From Loripinus fragilis (lineage: Eukaryota; Mollusca; Bivalvia; Lucinida; Lucinidae): a stretch of DNA of 64,000 bases. Made by a program: the position numbers and the translations under genes. The stretch spans positions 101,308,368-101,372,367 of the forward strand of contig OZ026516.1 of assembly GCA_964019695.1 (NCBI GenBank), in the 5' to 3' direction. Below the pieces are notes generated by a model that was given only the letters and a program-made list of their open reading frames with translations, ran no database searches and had not been told where the DNA came from. Shown in pieces: positions 32,321-43,789 of the stretch (positions are counted from its first letter, which is position 1; each line of letters starts with the position of its first letter).

Positions 32321-35058
32321 AGGGCAAGTTTAAAAAAAATGTGACCGTTCAATATTTTTATCCCCATGCTCTTAATATGGAATATTTTTATTTAAATTTA
32401 TCCCCCAAAGGTGTGTTTTGATACCCATTTATTGGTTGCCAAATCTGAAATAAATCAAATGACAAATAAAAAAGATATGTCATTAAAACCACCCCAAAAT
32501 GTCAGGAGTGTAACGCTTTTTGTGTGACATTTTTTCACCATGTGAATGTTCTTAGGATTATATTAGTAAACATAGTGATATTACACCAGTTTAAGCTTTT
32601 GTATATCATAAATTGACATGTTGTAGATAAAATAAATTAAGCAGGGTTCTTTATATAATCTACCTATTGATATAACATGTCATTTTGGAGACATGCCCTT
32701 CAAAATTTACATGAGATAAAAAAACAATGCTTCTTCCAATATGAACTGCTACAAATTGACTATACATGCTACATATATGTAACTTAGTCACACAGCAAAC
32801 AGACATGTGCAACATCAACTGAAGCTCAGATTTTGATCCTAACTTCACTTCACATGGGTATGCATTTCTGCAAATTTAACAACCCACTGATGTCAGGAGT
32901 GTAACACATTGTGTTTACCTTCTCACCATCTTTCTGTATGCTGCCCAATACCTATATTTTTCTGTTTTCCAGGAACACATCCCCACTCCAGATAATCGGC
33001 AAAATTTACTTGCTGCATCAGAGGATTGAATTTCCTCACAGAGCCTGATTTATGATGTCAGGAGTGTAACACCTGCAATTTTGTTGCATGTTCTTTCGTG
33101 TAGGTGATGAAATACATGATTTTAGCTCAAAGCAACCAAATATTATGATAATGCAAGCATTGTCCTAGCAGTGGAAACTTGTTTCTTTCCTTCTATAACA
33201 AAAAATGCCATTTATTTTTTGTAAAAAAGCCAATTTTTAATATAATAGCCATTTTGTAGGTATAAAAAATATGAATAAATAGAAAGATAGTGGTCAGTGT
33301 TTTTTTTCACCATGAGATAATTCCTTTGCCTTACAAATGAAACTATCAAATAATGATAAAAATTTCTTAATAATGTATTTACATGTTGATAATGAAAATG
33401 TATACAAATTGTTACCCTCCTGACATTTTTATATGTAATAGAGATATATCTTTACTAACCCTTCTAATCTAAGCGGCCTTTCAATCAATGACCTCAGCAT
33501 CAATTAGAAATAGGAAAGCCAGTTATAAAACTTTCTTGTATCAGGAAATCAATGAGAAAACTTAAGGGGGTAGGCGATTTTCTTGGCTCAAGACCAAGGA
33601 ACCAAGAAATCCGCTTCAGAAAGAGTAAAGAAATATATAGGGAAAAGGTAAAAACTAATCTAGTTGAGATGACAAAATAGAAAATATCATCATATGAGAC
33701 TGACTGTCATGTAAAGTTATGAGAACAGTTCATGGAGCAAGATAAATACTTCTGTCTTTTCATGTCAGGAGTGTAACAACTTTCAATTTTGTCCATTTAA
33801 TAGTTCGAAGTCTGTCGAAGTCTGTTTTTGTTTGTTAAAATCCTTTAGCAGTATTTTTTTTTAAATATTTTAAACTAAAAGTGTACACAATGTTCTAAGT
33901 AGTAGGGAGGCTCTACATTTTGATAGAATATTCTATCAAGACAAGCATTTTAGTGCTGATGATCTTGAGTATTTCAAGATAAACAGCAGTTAAGTTACCA
34001 ACTATCATCAAAAGCACTATATAATGCTGTGAAAAAAGAGTATACCATCACACTATTTGTTACCAAAATGAGCCTGATATTTCAGAAATATATAGTATGT
34101 ATGAAATACAGACTGTCAAAATCAACATACTTGTACCGATCAGAGGTGTAACAATTCTGATAGTTTTATACTTGTGTTACTTCAGACTGCTTTTTCTGAA
34201 GTGTATTGTTCATTTTTGGTCTTTTAAAGCAGTTCATAAACAACATTTTATAGCATTTAAATCATGCTGTTGTCACCTTATTTTCTCATAATAGCTGAAG
34301 AATAATGGATGAATTCTTCGTCTGGTAAATGTTTTCTGACCCAACCATTAAAAATGGCTTTAATAGTGGTAACCACCACCTGTATGTCATTTGGGTGTCA
34401 TATTAAAACCCCCAAATCATATGAGATCATTTTAAGCAGTTGCTTGGTAACAGAAGAAATGATATTTTATCTTTGAAATAAATAAATAGCAATGAATGTC
34501 AGGAGTGTAACATTTTCTTTCATAACACAGTGTTTTTATAATGTCCAGCATTAGAAAGCTAGACATCCAGACCCAAAAAGGCTAATGTTTTCTTCTTCTA
34601 TAGATCCTAACGTCTGCAAATCAATGAGTTTTCTTTTAATATGGGCTTTAACATCAAAGATTTAAAAACTTTAAGCTCTAGGTGCTGGAAAATCCTTGCC
34701 AAATTTTACAAAAAGTATCATTAATTTCACAAACATGTTTTAAACACAGCAGTTTTGATGCCAAACATGGTTCATAATATCCGTTTCATCATATTAGGTC
34801 AAAATTTCAGGACTTAATCATTTACTTTATGTTTTTATGACCTTGAATAGAATAGATAAATTTTGGTAAAAAATCTCTTAATAATCTTAATCAAGAGGTT
34901 GATAAAAGAAAACTATGAATACTATTTACAAAAAACTTAAAATTTGTCAAAATTCAGGATATAAGGAAACTTATGTTACAAAAAAGAAAGCTCTGACATA
35001 ATGTTTATTTTTGAACCCCAATGTCACACTTTGGTCACATTTTTTTTAAACTTGCCCC
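32321..35058. mobile_element. TA-flanked TIR element, 2.74 kb, with a scattered TGTCAGGAGTGTAAC motif
   Basis: The ends AGGGCAAGTTTAAAAAAAAT (32321) and its complement (35031-35058) match over about 27 bp, with TA outside (32319-32320, 35059-35060). The flanks join into a repeat whose uninterrupted relative is at 42850-42905 (TTAGCATGCAGGCAGAGCAG), so this is a genuine insertion. The inside is AT-rich with no open frame above 65 codons. Five exact copies of TGTCAGGAGTGTAAC lie at 32500, 32891, 33056, 33763 and 34497. A one-mismatch inverted copy lies at 33411-33425 and a four-mismatch copy at 34138-34152. Several spacings are close to 355-370 bp. The role is unknown. Confidence 0.8.
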
Positions 35059-35060
35059 TA

Positions 35061-35228
35061 AACAAAATTCTGCATGCAGACAGAAAAATAGAAGATATGA
35101 AAAGTATAAGATAGGATTTTAGTTTGAATGCTGATCCCCTGGGTGGAGTTAGGCCTAAGGCCAACATTAAACTTACTCAGAATGAGGTCATGCTGCAATT
35201 GAAGGGAATGAAGAGTAGAACAAGGTAA
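35061..35228. repeat. Right half of the repeat hosting the 2.74-kb element
   Basis: TTCTGCATGCAGACAGAAAA and GGGTGGAGTTAGGCCTAAGG parallel 42870-42975. It continues at 35469-35780 with GGTTAAAAGGTCAAATATTG. Confidence 0.55.
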
Positions 35229-35465
35229 GGCCAAAAAATAAAATATGTGTGTTTCAGGTTACATGAAATTTTAAAATAGGGATGGTAGGTAGGAAAATAT
35301 TTTTATTTTATTAAAAGTTTTTACATGAGGAAGATGGGGAAACAAGATGGCCGACCTGGGAAATCCCTTGGAAATCCCCTAAACAGCTTAAAAACTTTAG
35401 GGTGGGGGGGGCAAAAAATTAGGCATGGTCGGGTAACCTGAAACACACAATTTTTATTTTAGGCC
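35229..35465. mobile_element. Harbinger-like MITE, 237 bp
   Basis: Ends GGCCAAAAAATAAAATATGT and its partner ending TTTTTATTTTAGGCC. The inner TIR extends to GTGTGTTTCAGGTTAC on both sides. It is flanked by TAA (35226-35228 and 35466-35468). Confidence 0.75.
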
Positions 35466-35939
35466 TAACCATTCCGATACCATTTCGGATGGCAAGAATG
35501 ATGAACCCAATTGGAAGTTGTTTTGTTGTCTCATGCACCCCTCTGATCTTTGGGGTGGGGTTAAAAGGTCAAATATTGAAATTGTGATTTGTATATTTTT
35601 ATTGGAACAATTAGCATGTTCACACTTACACACAGATTGGCCGGTTTTTAAGTTTTGACCTCTGGATGATGCTCTTTGCAGACTTTAAATAGAGGATGGA
35701 GACACAGGATTTCAATCTCTTTCTCCAAAAATTAACCTTCCATGGGAGATAAAGTTAAACGTACTTTGTCTTGTACTGTATAACATTATATATGCATGGA
35801 AAATTGTAATTTTGCATGTAGAATACAATCATTATTTATTTGCTGATCAGTTTATCTTAAAACACATGATAATTTGATTCTAGACAAATGTTGTTTTAAA
35901 TAAAGATTCTAACACACCTCGCCTATAGAGCCAACGGTA

Positions 35940-36346
35940 ACAAACTGTGATATATCGGACAATAATTCACTGCTAAAGTGTGTGATAGCTGACGTCACTG
36001 GAAAATGACGTCATTCATGGCGTTAGACGGTGTAACGTCGTTTTTAAGCTTGAGAGACGTTACAATTTCATGTAAACGTATGCGACGTAGTCTAAGTATT
36101 GGCAGGAGTTCTTCAGTGCAATGGAGGAAAGTTGGAAGAAGATGAAGACTTAGAATGTGTTTTCGCCGTTTATTGTGTGTTAGAATCGAAATAGATCAGC
36201 TCCAGTGCGTGAATTGTTGAGTAATAATTCACTGTTTGTCGGTCAGTTGTACAAAGATAAATCACTCGCGCTGCGCGCTCGTGATTTGATCTTCTTTACA
36301 ACTGACCTCCAAACAGTGAATTATTACTTAACAATTCAGATTAGAT
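35940..36346. repeat. Fold-back region with paired CRE octamers and a 137-bp palindrome
   Basis: TGACGTCA occurs at 35990-35997 and again at 36006-36013, followed by GTAACGTC...GACGTTAC (36031-36064). At 36210-36346 an almost perfect palindrome has ~62-bp arms (TAATAATTCACTGTTTG ... CAAACAGTGAATTATTA) around a CGCGCTGCGCGC centre. No gene is visible. Confidence 0.6.
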
Positions 36347-37136
36347 AATTAATGTTTATAATTTGGTTAAGATTTAACATGGTTACTAAGTTGTTTGAGC
36401 CGCGCAGACGTGCATGCATTTCATTAAATTCATGAGCCTATATAAACTGAAACTCACATTTATCAAACCTTAGAGCAACAATACAACAAAGATTGTATGC
36501 TTTTGTTGTCTGCCGAATATTTTTGAAGCCTCTTCGACAAACAGTGTAGATCCAGATTCTGTAGGAGCTGTCTGATCGCCTCCATACTTACATTAACCAA
36601 TTAACAGACATTTTCGGATGCAGTTATTTTGCATGCGTTTTGAGGATTAAATAATATGTTTTGTGTCTTTACCAGGTGTTTAGGTGCAAGATGATACAGT
36701 TACTTTCGAATAAATCATGCCTCATTTTCAGTTTTTACCTAAGTCTAAGGTAGACTAGTCATTCAATATTACGCATTCATGTGGTGTGGCCTTTACAGTG
36801 ACCCAAAAACTTAATAATACTAGTCAGTCTATGTAACTGAAAATTAATTTTTTCTAATTTCTAAAACAAAACATATGATGTGGGTACTCAAAAGAGCCAT
36901 CTCAATAGGCCATAGGTCTATTTTTGACTGGTGGATAAGAAAATAACCACAATTTGACCCACAAAAACTTGAAAAAAACTTCCTTATCCAAATCTTTGTA
37001 TAAAGCCAGGTTATTGATGGAAACCAGATATTTCTTTTATTGTTCTGTTTGATTGAAAGCTTTATCAGGTGCACCCATTTTTATGACAATATACAATGAA
37101 AATATTTTATTCAAAGCATAAAATAAGATTCCTTCT
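36347..37136. other. Unassigned AT-rich stretch with a palindromic MITE fragment
   Basis: At 36480-36600 there is a degraded copy of the CTTTTGTTGTCTGC family. At 36860-36930 there is a partial ACATATGATGTGGGTACTCA repeat. Otherwise nothing is recognised. Confidence 0.35.
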
Positions 37137-37335
37137 TGAACGCTTTGCATGCTGGGTCAATTTGCATGTTTTTTTCATCTGCTGCTTTTCTCAAAATTTA
37201 CATCTTTAAAAAAACTTTCAGGAATACCATCAGAGTGACAAACAGTTTGGATCCAGATCAGGTCAGACATAATGTCAGGCCTAATCTGGGTCTAAAACTG
37301 TTTGCAAAAGTTATCAGCGGATGACAAAAGTAATA
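37137..37335. mobile_element. TTAA-class fold-back MITE beside the satellite
   Basis: Starts CGCTTTGCATGCTGGGTCAA. The core GGATCCAGATCAGGTCAGAC pairs with GTCAGGCCTAATCTGGGTC. Its right terminus runs directly into the first satellite unit. Confidence 0.65.
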
Positions 37336-38160
37336 AAAATAAAATAAAATTTCCCAGTATGCAAAGAGATAATGACTACAAAGAGGTCTACAAAGAGGTA
37401 AGATTTCCCAGTATGTAAAGAGATAATGACTAAATAGAGGTAAGGTTTCTGGGCACAGCATGCAAAGAAATAATGACTACAAAGAGGTAAGGTTTCCCAG
37501 CATGCAGAGATAATGACTACAAAGAGGTAAAATTTCCAAGTTTGCAAAGATAATGACTAAAAAGAGGTAAAATTTCCCAGTATGCAAAGATAATGACTAA
37601 AAAGAGGTAAAATTTCCAAGTATGCAGAGATAATGACTAAAAAGAGGTAAAATTTCCAAGTATGCAAAGATAATGACAACAATGAATTAAGATTTCCCAG
37701 CATTCAGATATAATGACTACAAAGAGGTAAAATTTCCAAGTATGCAAAGAAATAATGACTACAAAGAATTAAGATTTCCCAGCATTCAGAGATATTGACT
37801 ACAAAGAGGTAAAATTTCCAAGTATGCAAAGAAATAATGACTACAAAGAATTAAGATTTCCCAGCATTCAGAGATATTGACTACAAAGAGGTAAAATTCC
37901 CAAGTATGCAAAGATAATGACTACAAAGAGGTAAAATTTCCCATCTACAAAGAAATAATGACTACAACGAGGTATTTTTTACCAGCAAGCAAAGAGATAA
38001 TGAATACAAAGAGGTAATATTAGCCAGCTTGCAAAGATAATGGCTACAAAGAGGTAAAATTACCCAGCATGGAGATATAATGACTACAAAGAGGTAATAT
38101 TAGCCAGCATGCAAAGATAATGGCTACAAAGAGGTAAAATTTCCCAGAATGCAAAAGACA
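37336..38160. repeat. 40-bp satellite, array 1 (about 20 units)
   Basis: The consensus contains TTTCCCAGCATGCAAAGATA followed by ATGACTACAAAGAGGTAAAA. The unit length is about 40 bp, with small gains and losses. Part of the unit (CCCAGCATGCAAAGA) is the complement of the terminal sequence of the neighbouring MITE family. Confidence 0.9.
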
Positions 38161-38217
38161 ACTAGAACACATTCGATGGCGCGCCATGGCAAATCTCCAC
38201 GCTCTCGAAGATATCTA

Positions 38218-39304
38218 AACTCCAGCTGTTAAGTTTTTAGATTTAATTTTTCGCAATAACTTTTTTGTCTTCAATTTTAGCAAAATGTGTTCGCGATGAA
38301 AGTCGTAGAGGAGAATTTCCGCCAACTTCTCTTAAAGGGACAAATATTTGAGCAATAATATTGGTACCACTCATTATGACTCTCTCTAGGGGTCATACTG
38401 GGCAGATCAAAAGGACAGCCATAATGAGGTGATTATGACTTCCTTACTGGGGCAATAAAGTGGTCCCATAAAGGGATTAGGTATTTTATGATAAAATATT
38501 GATCTTTATCTTAGTGAATGAAATTGTGTTGCATACAGGTAAGTCCCCTCTTGAGGCCCCATTGATATTGTAAGATACTGAAACTGTCCCTTATCAGTTA
38601 ATCCTTTAATGATCTTTATTGGACAGTAATCTTTGTCTTTAAAGGTCTTTTGCTTGTGGCGCAAACAGATTTTCGTGTATATAGATGAAGATTTTGCAAT
38701 AAATTGAATTCGTCCTAAATTTCTAAGTCTTTTAATGACAGGTATAATTCGTATAGGCGTGACAGAAAGGGGTAGTTTCAAAAAATATTCGGAAGCGGTG
38801 CATAACCCGTTCTTCAAAGGCTGTGCATAACATAAAACTGCTGTTAACATATCCAGAATTTACCGTGCATATGCAGAATCAACTTAAAGCAGGCTCATTT
38901 GTAGGAACAAAGGCTGGGTTATCGCATGACGCGCATTTTTTTCTTATACATGTGCTATGAAATGAACGGTTTTGAGATGACCCTACTAATTTAATGCACG
39001 AGCGAATCAGGCGCGATTTCTATTATATTTGAACAGGCCATCCATCGCTTTAGTCATTGAATAAGGGCGATGCAATGTCCTCTTTTGACTGACATCTTGG
39101 ACTTTGTTTATTTGCGCTTTGTTTAAAATATTCAAAGAATGCATCTAAGCACAGAGGAACCTGCAGCATCTAGGATGTTGGAACCATTTGGAGAAGTTGG
39201 CGGAGATGTTCCTGAATACTTTTCATCGCGAACACATTTTGCTACAAATGAAGACAAAAAAGTTATTGCGAAAAATTAAGTCTAAAAACTTAACAGCTGG
39301 AGTT
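38218..39304. mobile_element. TA-flanked TIR element, 1.09 kb, ~120-bp inverted repeats
   Basis: AACTCCAGCTGTTAAGTTTT at the left is repeated inverted at the right end, with TA outside (38216-38217, 39305-39306). The arms extend through GCAAAATGTGTTCGCGATGA to CCGCCAACTTCTC. A 114-codon minus-strand frame at 38506-38850 lies inside. I do not recognise it, and it may be chance. Confidence 0.75.
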
Positions 39305-40640
39305 TAATGGTATTTGATCCTTTGACCCCATCCCAAGGTCACCAGTTTGATCCTTGGTAAAAATTTTCAGCGTATCCTGGTCTACTGCTCATCCCCTTTA
39401 ATTTGATATGCCACATGACCTGTCAGATGTTCAGAAAATTAACCTTTTGACCCCCCAGCACACCCAAGTCCAAAACCGTGTGGCATGCATGACCCAGGGG
39501 ACCGAATGAAAATCCTGTCTAATATGTTTTATATCTCTCATTTGTGAGAAGACACACAAAGTTTAGTTTAAAAATCTTTGAAATTGACTTTGTGATTGAG
39601 ATTTTATGACATTTGACCTTTTGGCCCCTCCCCAGGGCCCCCGGGGGTGGGGACCAAAATATTGTGCTGTTGCATGTGCCATTGATGTAAGTAACTCACT
39701 CAACAAATCTGGTTGAACATCGGAAAAAATTGTTTATGACCACCCAACCCCCCACGGTACCCCCAAGTCCAACCCCTGGGACATGACCCAGGCGACCAAA
39801 TGAAAATCCGATCTGATATGTTTTATATCTTTCATTTGTGAGAAGACACACAAAGTTTGGTTTAAAAAATTTTGAAATTGACTTTGTAATTGAAATTTAA
39901 TGATATTTGACCTTTTGGCCCCTCCCCAAGGTCCCAGGAGGGGGGGACCCAAAAAATTGTACCGTTGCATGTGCCATTGATGTAAGTAACTAACACACCA
40001 AATCTGGTTGAATTTGGGAAAAAAAGTTTTTTGACCCCCCAACCCCCCACGGCACCCCCAAGTCCCACCCCTGGGGCATGACCCAGGCGATGGAATGAAA
40101 ATCCTGTCTGATATTTTTTATATCTTTCATTTGTGAGAAGACACACAAAGTTTGGTTTAAAAATCTTTTAAATTGACTTTGTGATTGAGATTTTATGATA
40201 TTTGACTTTTTGGCCCCTCCCCAGGGCCCCTGGGGATGGGGACCAAAATATTGTGCTGTTGCACACCCTATTCATGTGAGCAACTCACACAACAAATCTG
40301 GTTGAATTTCGGAATTTTTTTTTTTCGGACCCAACCCCCCACAGTACCCCCAAGTCTGACCTCTGGGGCATGACCCAGGCGACCGAATGAAAATCCCGTC
40401 TGATATGTTTTATATCTTTCATTTGTGAGAAGACACACAAAGTTTGGTTTAAAAATCTTTTAAATTGACTTTGTAGTTGAAATGTAATGATATTTAATTA
40501 TATTTGACCTTTTGGCCCCTCCCCAGGGCCCCTTTTGGCCCCTCCCCAGGGCCCCAGGGGGCTGGGCAAAAAAAAAAGTGCCGTTGCACACCCTATTTAT
40601 GTGAGCAACTCACACACCAAATTTGGTTGAATTTTTTCCA
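39305..40640. repeat. 297-bp tandem repeat, about 4.5 copies
   Basis: Unit landmarks TATTTGACCTTTTGGCCCCT at about 39608, 39904, 40199 and 40501 give spacings of 296, 295 and 302. Each unit carries GGGACCAAAATATTGTGCTG-, ATCTGGTTGAA-, GGGGCATGACCCAGGCGA- and ATTTGTGAGAAGACACACAA-like phrases. A more diverged unit begins at 39309. Frames in it are shadows. Confidence 0.85.
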
Positions 40641-40734
40641 ATGGTTTAGGGGAGATAGCGTGACGGGCGGACAGACGTACGCACAGACGGACAGAGGCGA
40701 TTGCAATATCCCCGAAAAAAGCGTGGGGATAATT

Positions 40735-40966
40735 ACTGCAAAGAGGTAAGATTTCCCAGTTTGTAAAGAGATAATGACTTAACAAAGAGGTAAAATTTCC
40801 CAGCTGCAAAGAAATAATGACTACAAAGAGGTAATTTTTCCCAGCAAGCAAAGAGATAATGAATACAAAGAGGTAATATTAGCCAGCATGCAAAGATAAT
40901 GGCTACAAAGAGGTAAAATTACCCAGCATGGAGATATAATGACTACAAAGAGGTAATATTAGCCAG
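40735..40966. repeat. 40-bp satellite, array 2
   Basis: About six units (GAGGTAATATTAGCCAGCAT variants). It is interrupted on the right by a truncated LINE. Confidence 0.85.
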
Positions 40967-40967
40967 C

Positions 40968-41689
40968 ATTGACGGCAGACCACAGAGTGAAGTCCAGGTC
41001 GGACCTGATAAGCTTGAGGTGGTAGCTTCCTTCTGCTACCTAGGTGACAGGCTTTCTGCTGGTGGAGGCTGTGAAATGGCGGTCACTACTCGTGTGAAAA
41101 CCGCCTGGAAGAAGTTCAGGGAGCTACTACCAGTTCTCACATCCCGCCACCTCTCTTACAAGACCCGTGGCCATGTGTACAGCTCTTGCGTGCGGAGCGC
41201 CATGCATCATGCCAGTGAAACTTGGCCACTTACCAAGACAAACCTGCAGCGCTTGCAACGCAATGATAGGGCCATGATCAGACAGATCTGCAGTATCAAG
41301 CCAGAGGATGTGGCCAGGGTAAGGTCAAGCGAGCTACTGGCAAAGCTTCAGCTTGAGGACCTAGACCTCATTTTGAGAGAGAGAAGGCTTCGCTGGTTTG
41401 GGCATGTGGCGCGTTCGAGTGGTGCAATCAGAACAGCATATGATATGCAGATTGACGGCAAGCGGGGGGCAGGGAGGCCCAAGCAAACATGGAAGAAACT
41501 AACAGAGAAAGACTGCTGTGAGTGGAAGCTCACCACAGTTGACCCTAAAGAAAGGAGCACCTGGAGATCAGGTGTGAGATCTGCTATGCATGCAGCTAGC
41601 CAGTTACCTGGAAAGGGGCCCACTGATGTGGATGATGCCCCTGCACCTGCACGTTAATCAAAAATCTGATTATGATGATGATGATGATG
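40968..41689 (+). mobile_element. 5'-truncated RTE-like LINE in the satellite
   Basis: It carries only the C-terminal region. An open frame to the TAA at 41657 encodes VVASFCYLGDRLSAGGGCEM ... LRWFGHVARSSGAIRTAYD ... KRGAGRPKQTWKKL, with a (GAT)n tail at 41672-41688. It is very similar to 47240-47940 but lacks that copy's 1-nt insertion, so here the frame is intact. It cannot retrotranspose, since endonuclease and RT are absent. Confidence 0.85.
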
Positions 41690-42262
41690 CAAAGATAATG
41701 GCTACAAAGAGGTAAAATTTCCCAGTATGCAAAGAGATAATGACTACAAAGAGGTAAGATTTCCCAGCATGCAGAGATAATGACTACAAAGAGGTAAATT
41801 TTCCCAGTATGCAAAGATAATGACTAAAAAGAGGTAAGATTTACCAGCATGCAGAGATAATGACTACAAAGAGGTAAGATTTCCCAGCATGCAGAGATAA
41901 TGACTACAAAGAGGTAAGATTTCCCAGCATGCAGAGATAATGACTACAAAGAGGTAAAATTTTCAAGTATGCAAAAGATAATGCCTACAAAGAGGTAAGA
42001 TTTCCCAGCATGCAGAGATAATGACTACAAAGAGGTAAGATTTCCCAGCATGCAGAGATAATGACTACAAAGAGGTAAGATTTCCCAGCATGCAGAGATA
42101 ATGACTACAAAGAGGTAAAATTTTCAAGTATGCAAAAGATAATGCCTACAAAGAGGTAAGATTTCCCAGCATGCAGAGATCATGGCTACAAAGAGGTAAA
42201 ATTTCCCAGTATGCAAAAGATAATGACTACAAATAATTAAGATTTGCCAGTATGCAAAGAAA
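41690..42262. repeat. 40-bp satellite, array 3 (about 14 units)
   Basis: Regular units GATTTCCCAGCATGCAGAGA / TAATGACTACAAAGAGGTAA at exactly 40 bp (for example 41831, 41871, 41911). It is more homogeneous than array 1. A 160-bp sub-block is duplicated (TTTTCAAGTATGCAAAAGAT at 41960 and 42121), a higher-order repeat. Confidence 0.9.
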
Positions 42263-43003
42263 AAGATAAGATTTTCCTGAAGTCAGTATCTCTGCATGCC
42301 GGGAATTTTTTTTGTCTTCTACTGATTTTCTTTCTGGTTGACCACTCAGTCGATGTCAGATTGGACTGCCACCAACATGTAAAACATCTTCTGAAACCAC
42401 TGGGCTAGTTATCCCCTGACGAAGTCGGAGGGATATAGTTTTGGCGTCATCCGTGCGTCCATTCCCTCCGTCAATCTGTCCACACTTTTTGTCTGTCCAG
42501 AACCATATCTCAGTACCTACTAGTCAGATTTAATTCATTCTTGGTACAAATGATTAGTACCATAGACTCTCGATATCCTATAAGTTTGGTCAAAATTGAC
42601 CCCTTAACACATGAGTTATTGCCCTTGTTTAAGTATAGGCAATTATATGGCAAAACCTATATTAAGTTTCTTGTGTGATGATCTTCACATTTCATCAAAG
42701 CTATTATATTTAACAACTTCTCACTATACACCATGATTGCCAAGTGCCTGTAGTTAAAAATGGCAGTGTCAAAGTTTTACCCCACCACCTTTGACCCCAC
42801 CTAAGGGGTCAAAGGTCAAATATTTAAATTTCGCAATAACTAAGGCAATTATTAATATTTTTGCTGAAATTTAGCATGCAGGCAGAGCAGCAATAGATAT
42901 GTAACATATCAAACAGGATTTCAATTTGAAGCCCTGGGTTCGAGCCCCTTGGGTGGACTTAGGGGTGGGGCCGAGGCCAAAATTAGACTTTTTCAGAATA
43001 TGA
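42263..43003. repeat. Dispersed repeat (CCCCTGACGAAGTCGGAGGG family)
   Basis: Starts near 42411 with CCCCTGACGAAGTCGGAGGG, the tip of a repeat also suggested at 55615 (CCCCCGACCCGACGAGAAAT). 42820-42980 is the empty-site relative of 32230-32320 plus 35059-35160. Non-coding. Confidence 0.55.
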
Positions 43004-43789
43004 TCATGTTGCATATCAAATTAAAGCTGACGACGCTGGCAGCAACATGGTAGCAAATAATTTACCCACCGATACACCCTTGACCCAGGGGTTTGGGTAA
43101 AAAGGTCAAACTATATCTTTTACTGAAAGTAGTCATGTTGCATATCAAATTAAAGGGAATTGAGCACAGAGCACCATGAAAGCGAATATGCTGTCATTAC
43201 ACACACCAACGACCCCTGGGTCATTTTTGTTCTTTTCTAAAAGTGGTCATGTTGCATATCAAAGTAAAGTGGAAGAAGTGTAGACCTATATGCAAGGTAA
43301 CACTTTGAATTTACACACAATCTTGACCTCTGAGGTTGGGTTTAAAGGTCAGATATTGAAATTGTGCAGATGTAAGTATATTTTTTATTGAACTAAGCAC
43401 TAAAACATACTTGTTGAAGTTTAATTTCATATGGATTTAAGGATTAACATCCATTTGATAATGAAATGAAAATATGACTGGTTCAGGCTAGGGATGTAAC
43501 AATACATCGGACTATCGATATATTGCTATAGTAACCTAGGCAATGTTACTGCATCGATAGGAAAGTGGCAAGGTCCTGGGTATGACATTTAACTGCATCC
43601 CCAACCTCTGGGTTAAGAGGCTGCCACAGCCTGGGCGGCAGAGCTAGATGGCAGCCATCTACACACCAATGGTTTGGCATCCTAGCTATTGTGGCTTGGC
43701 GGACGACTCTGTATAAGAACAAGGGCAAGGCACACTGCCCGAGTGCGGGAAGGGCAGAATCTCAGAGGCCGTCATAGATCTGAGTTGGG
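43004..43789. repeat. Tandem duplication, upstream copy
   Basis: 43004-43789 is repeated at 43882-44661 with a constant offset of 878 (872 after a 6-nt indel near 43720). The copy includes flanking repeat, the hAT target site GTTCAGGC (43481-43488), the hAT left end (from 43489) and the first ~220 bp of the LINE. It stops inside the LINE leader. Confidence 0.85.

Noticed and set aside
39734..40146. Two overlapping ~100-codon minus frames
   Set aside because: They follow the 297-bp tandem repeat unit and its G/C-rich tract, not a protein family.
37336..42262. Regular ~40-bp repeats that could suggest a CRISPR array
   Set aside because: Units are contiguous with no unique spacers, and the setting is an animal genome.
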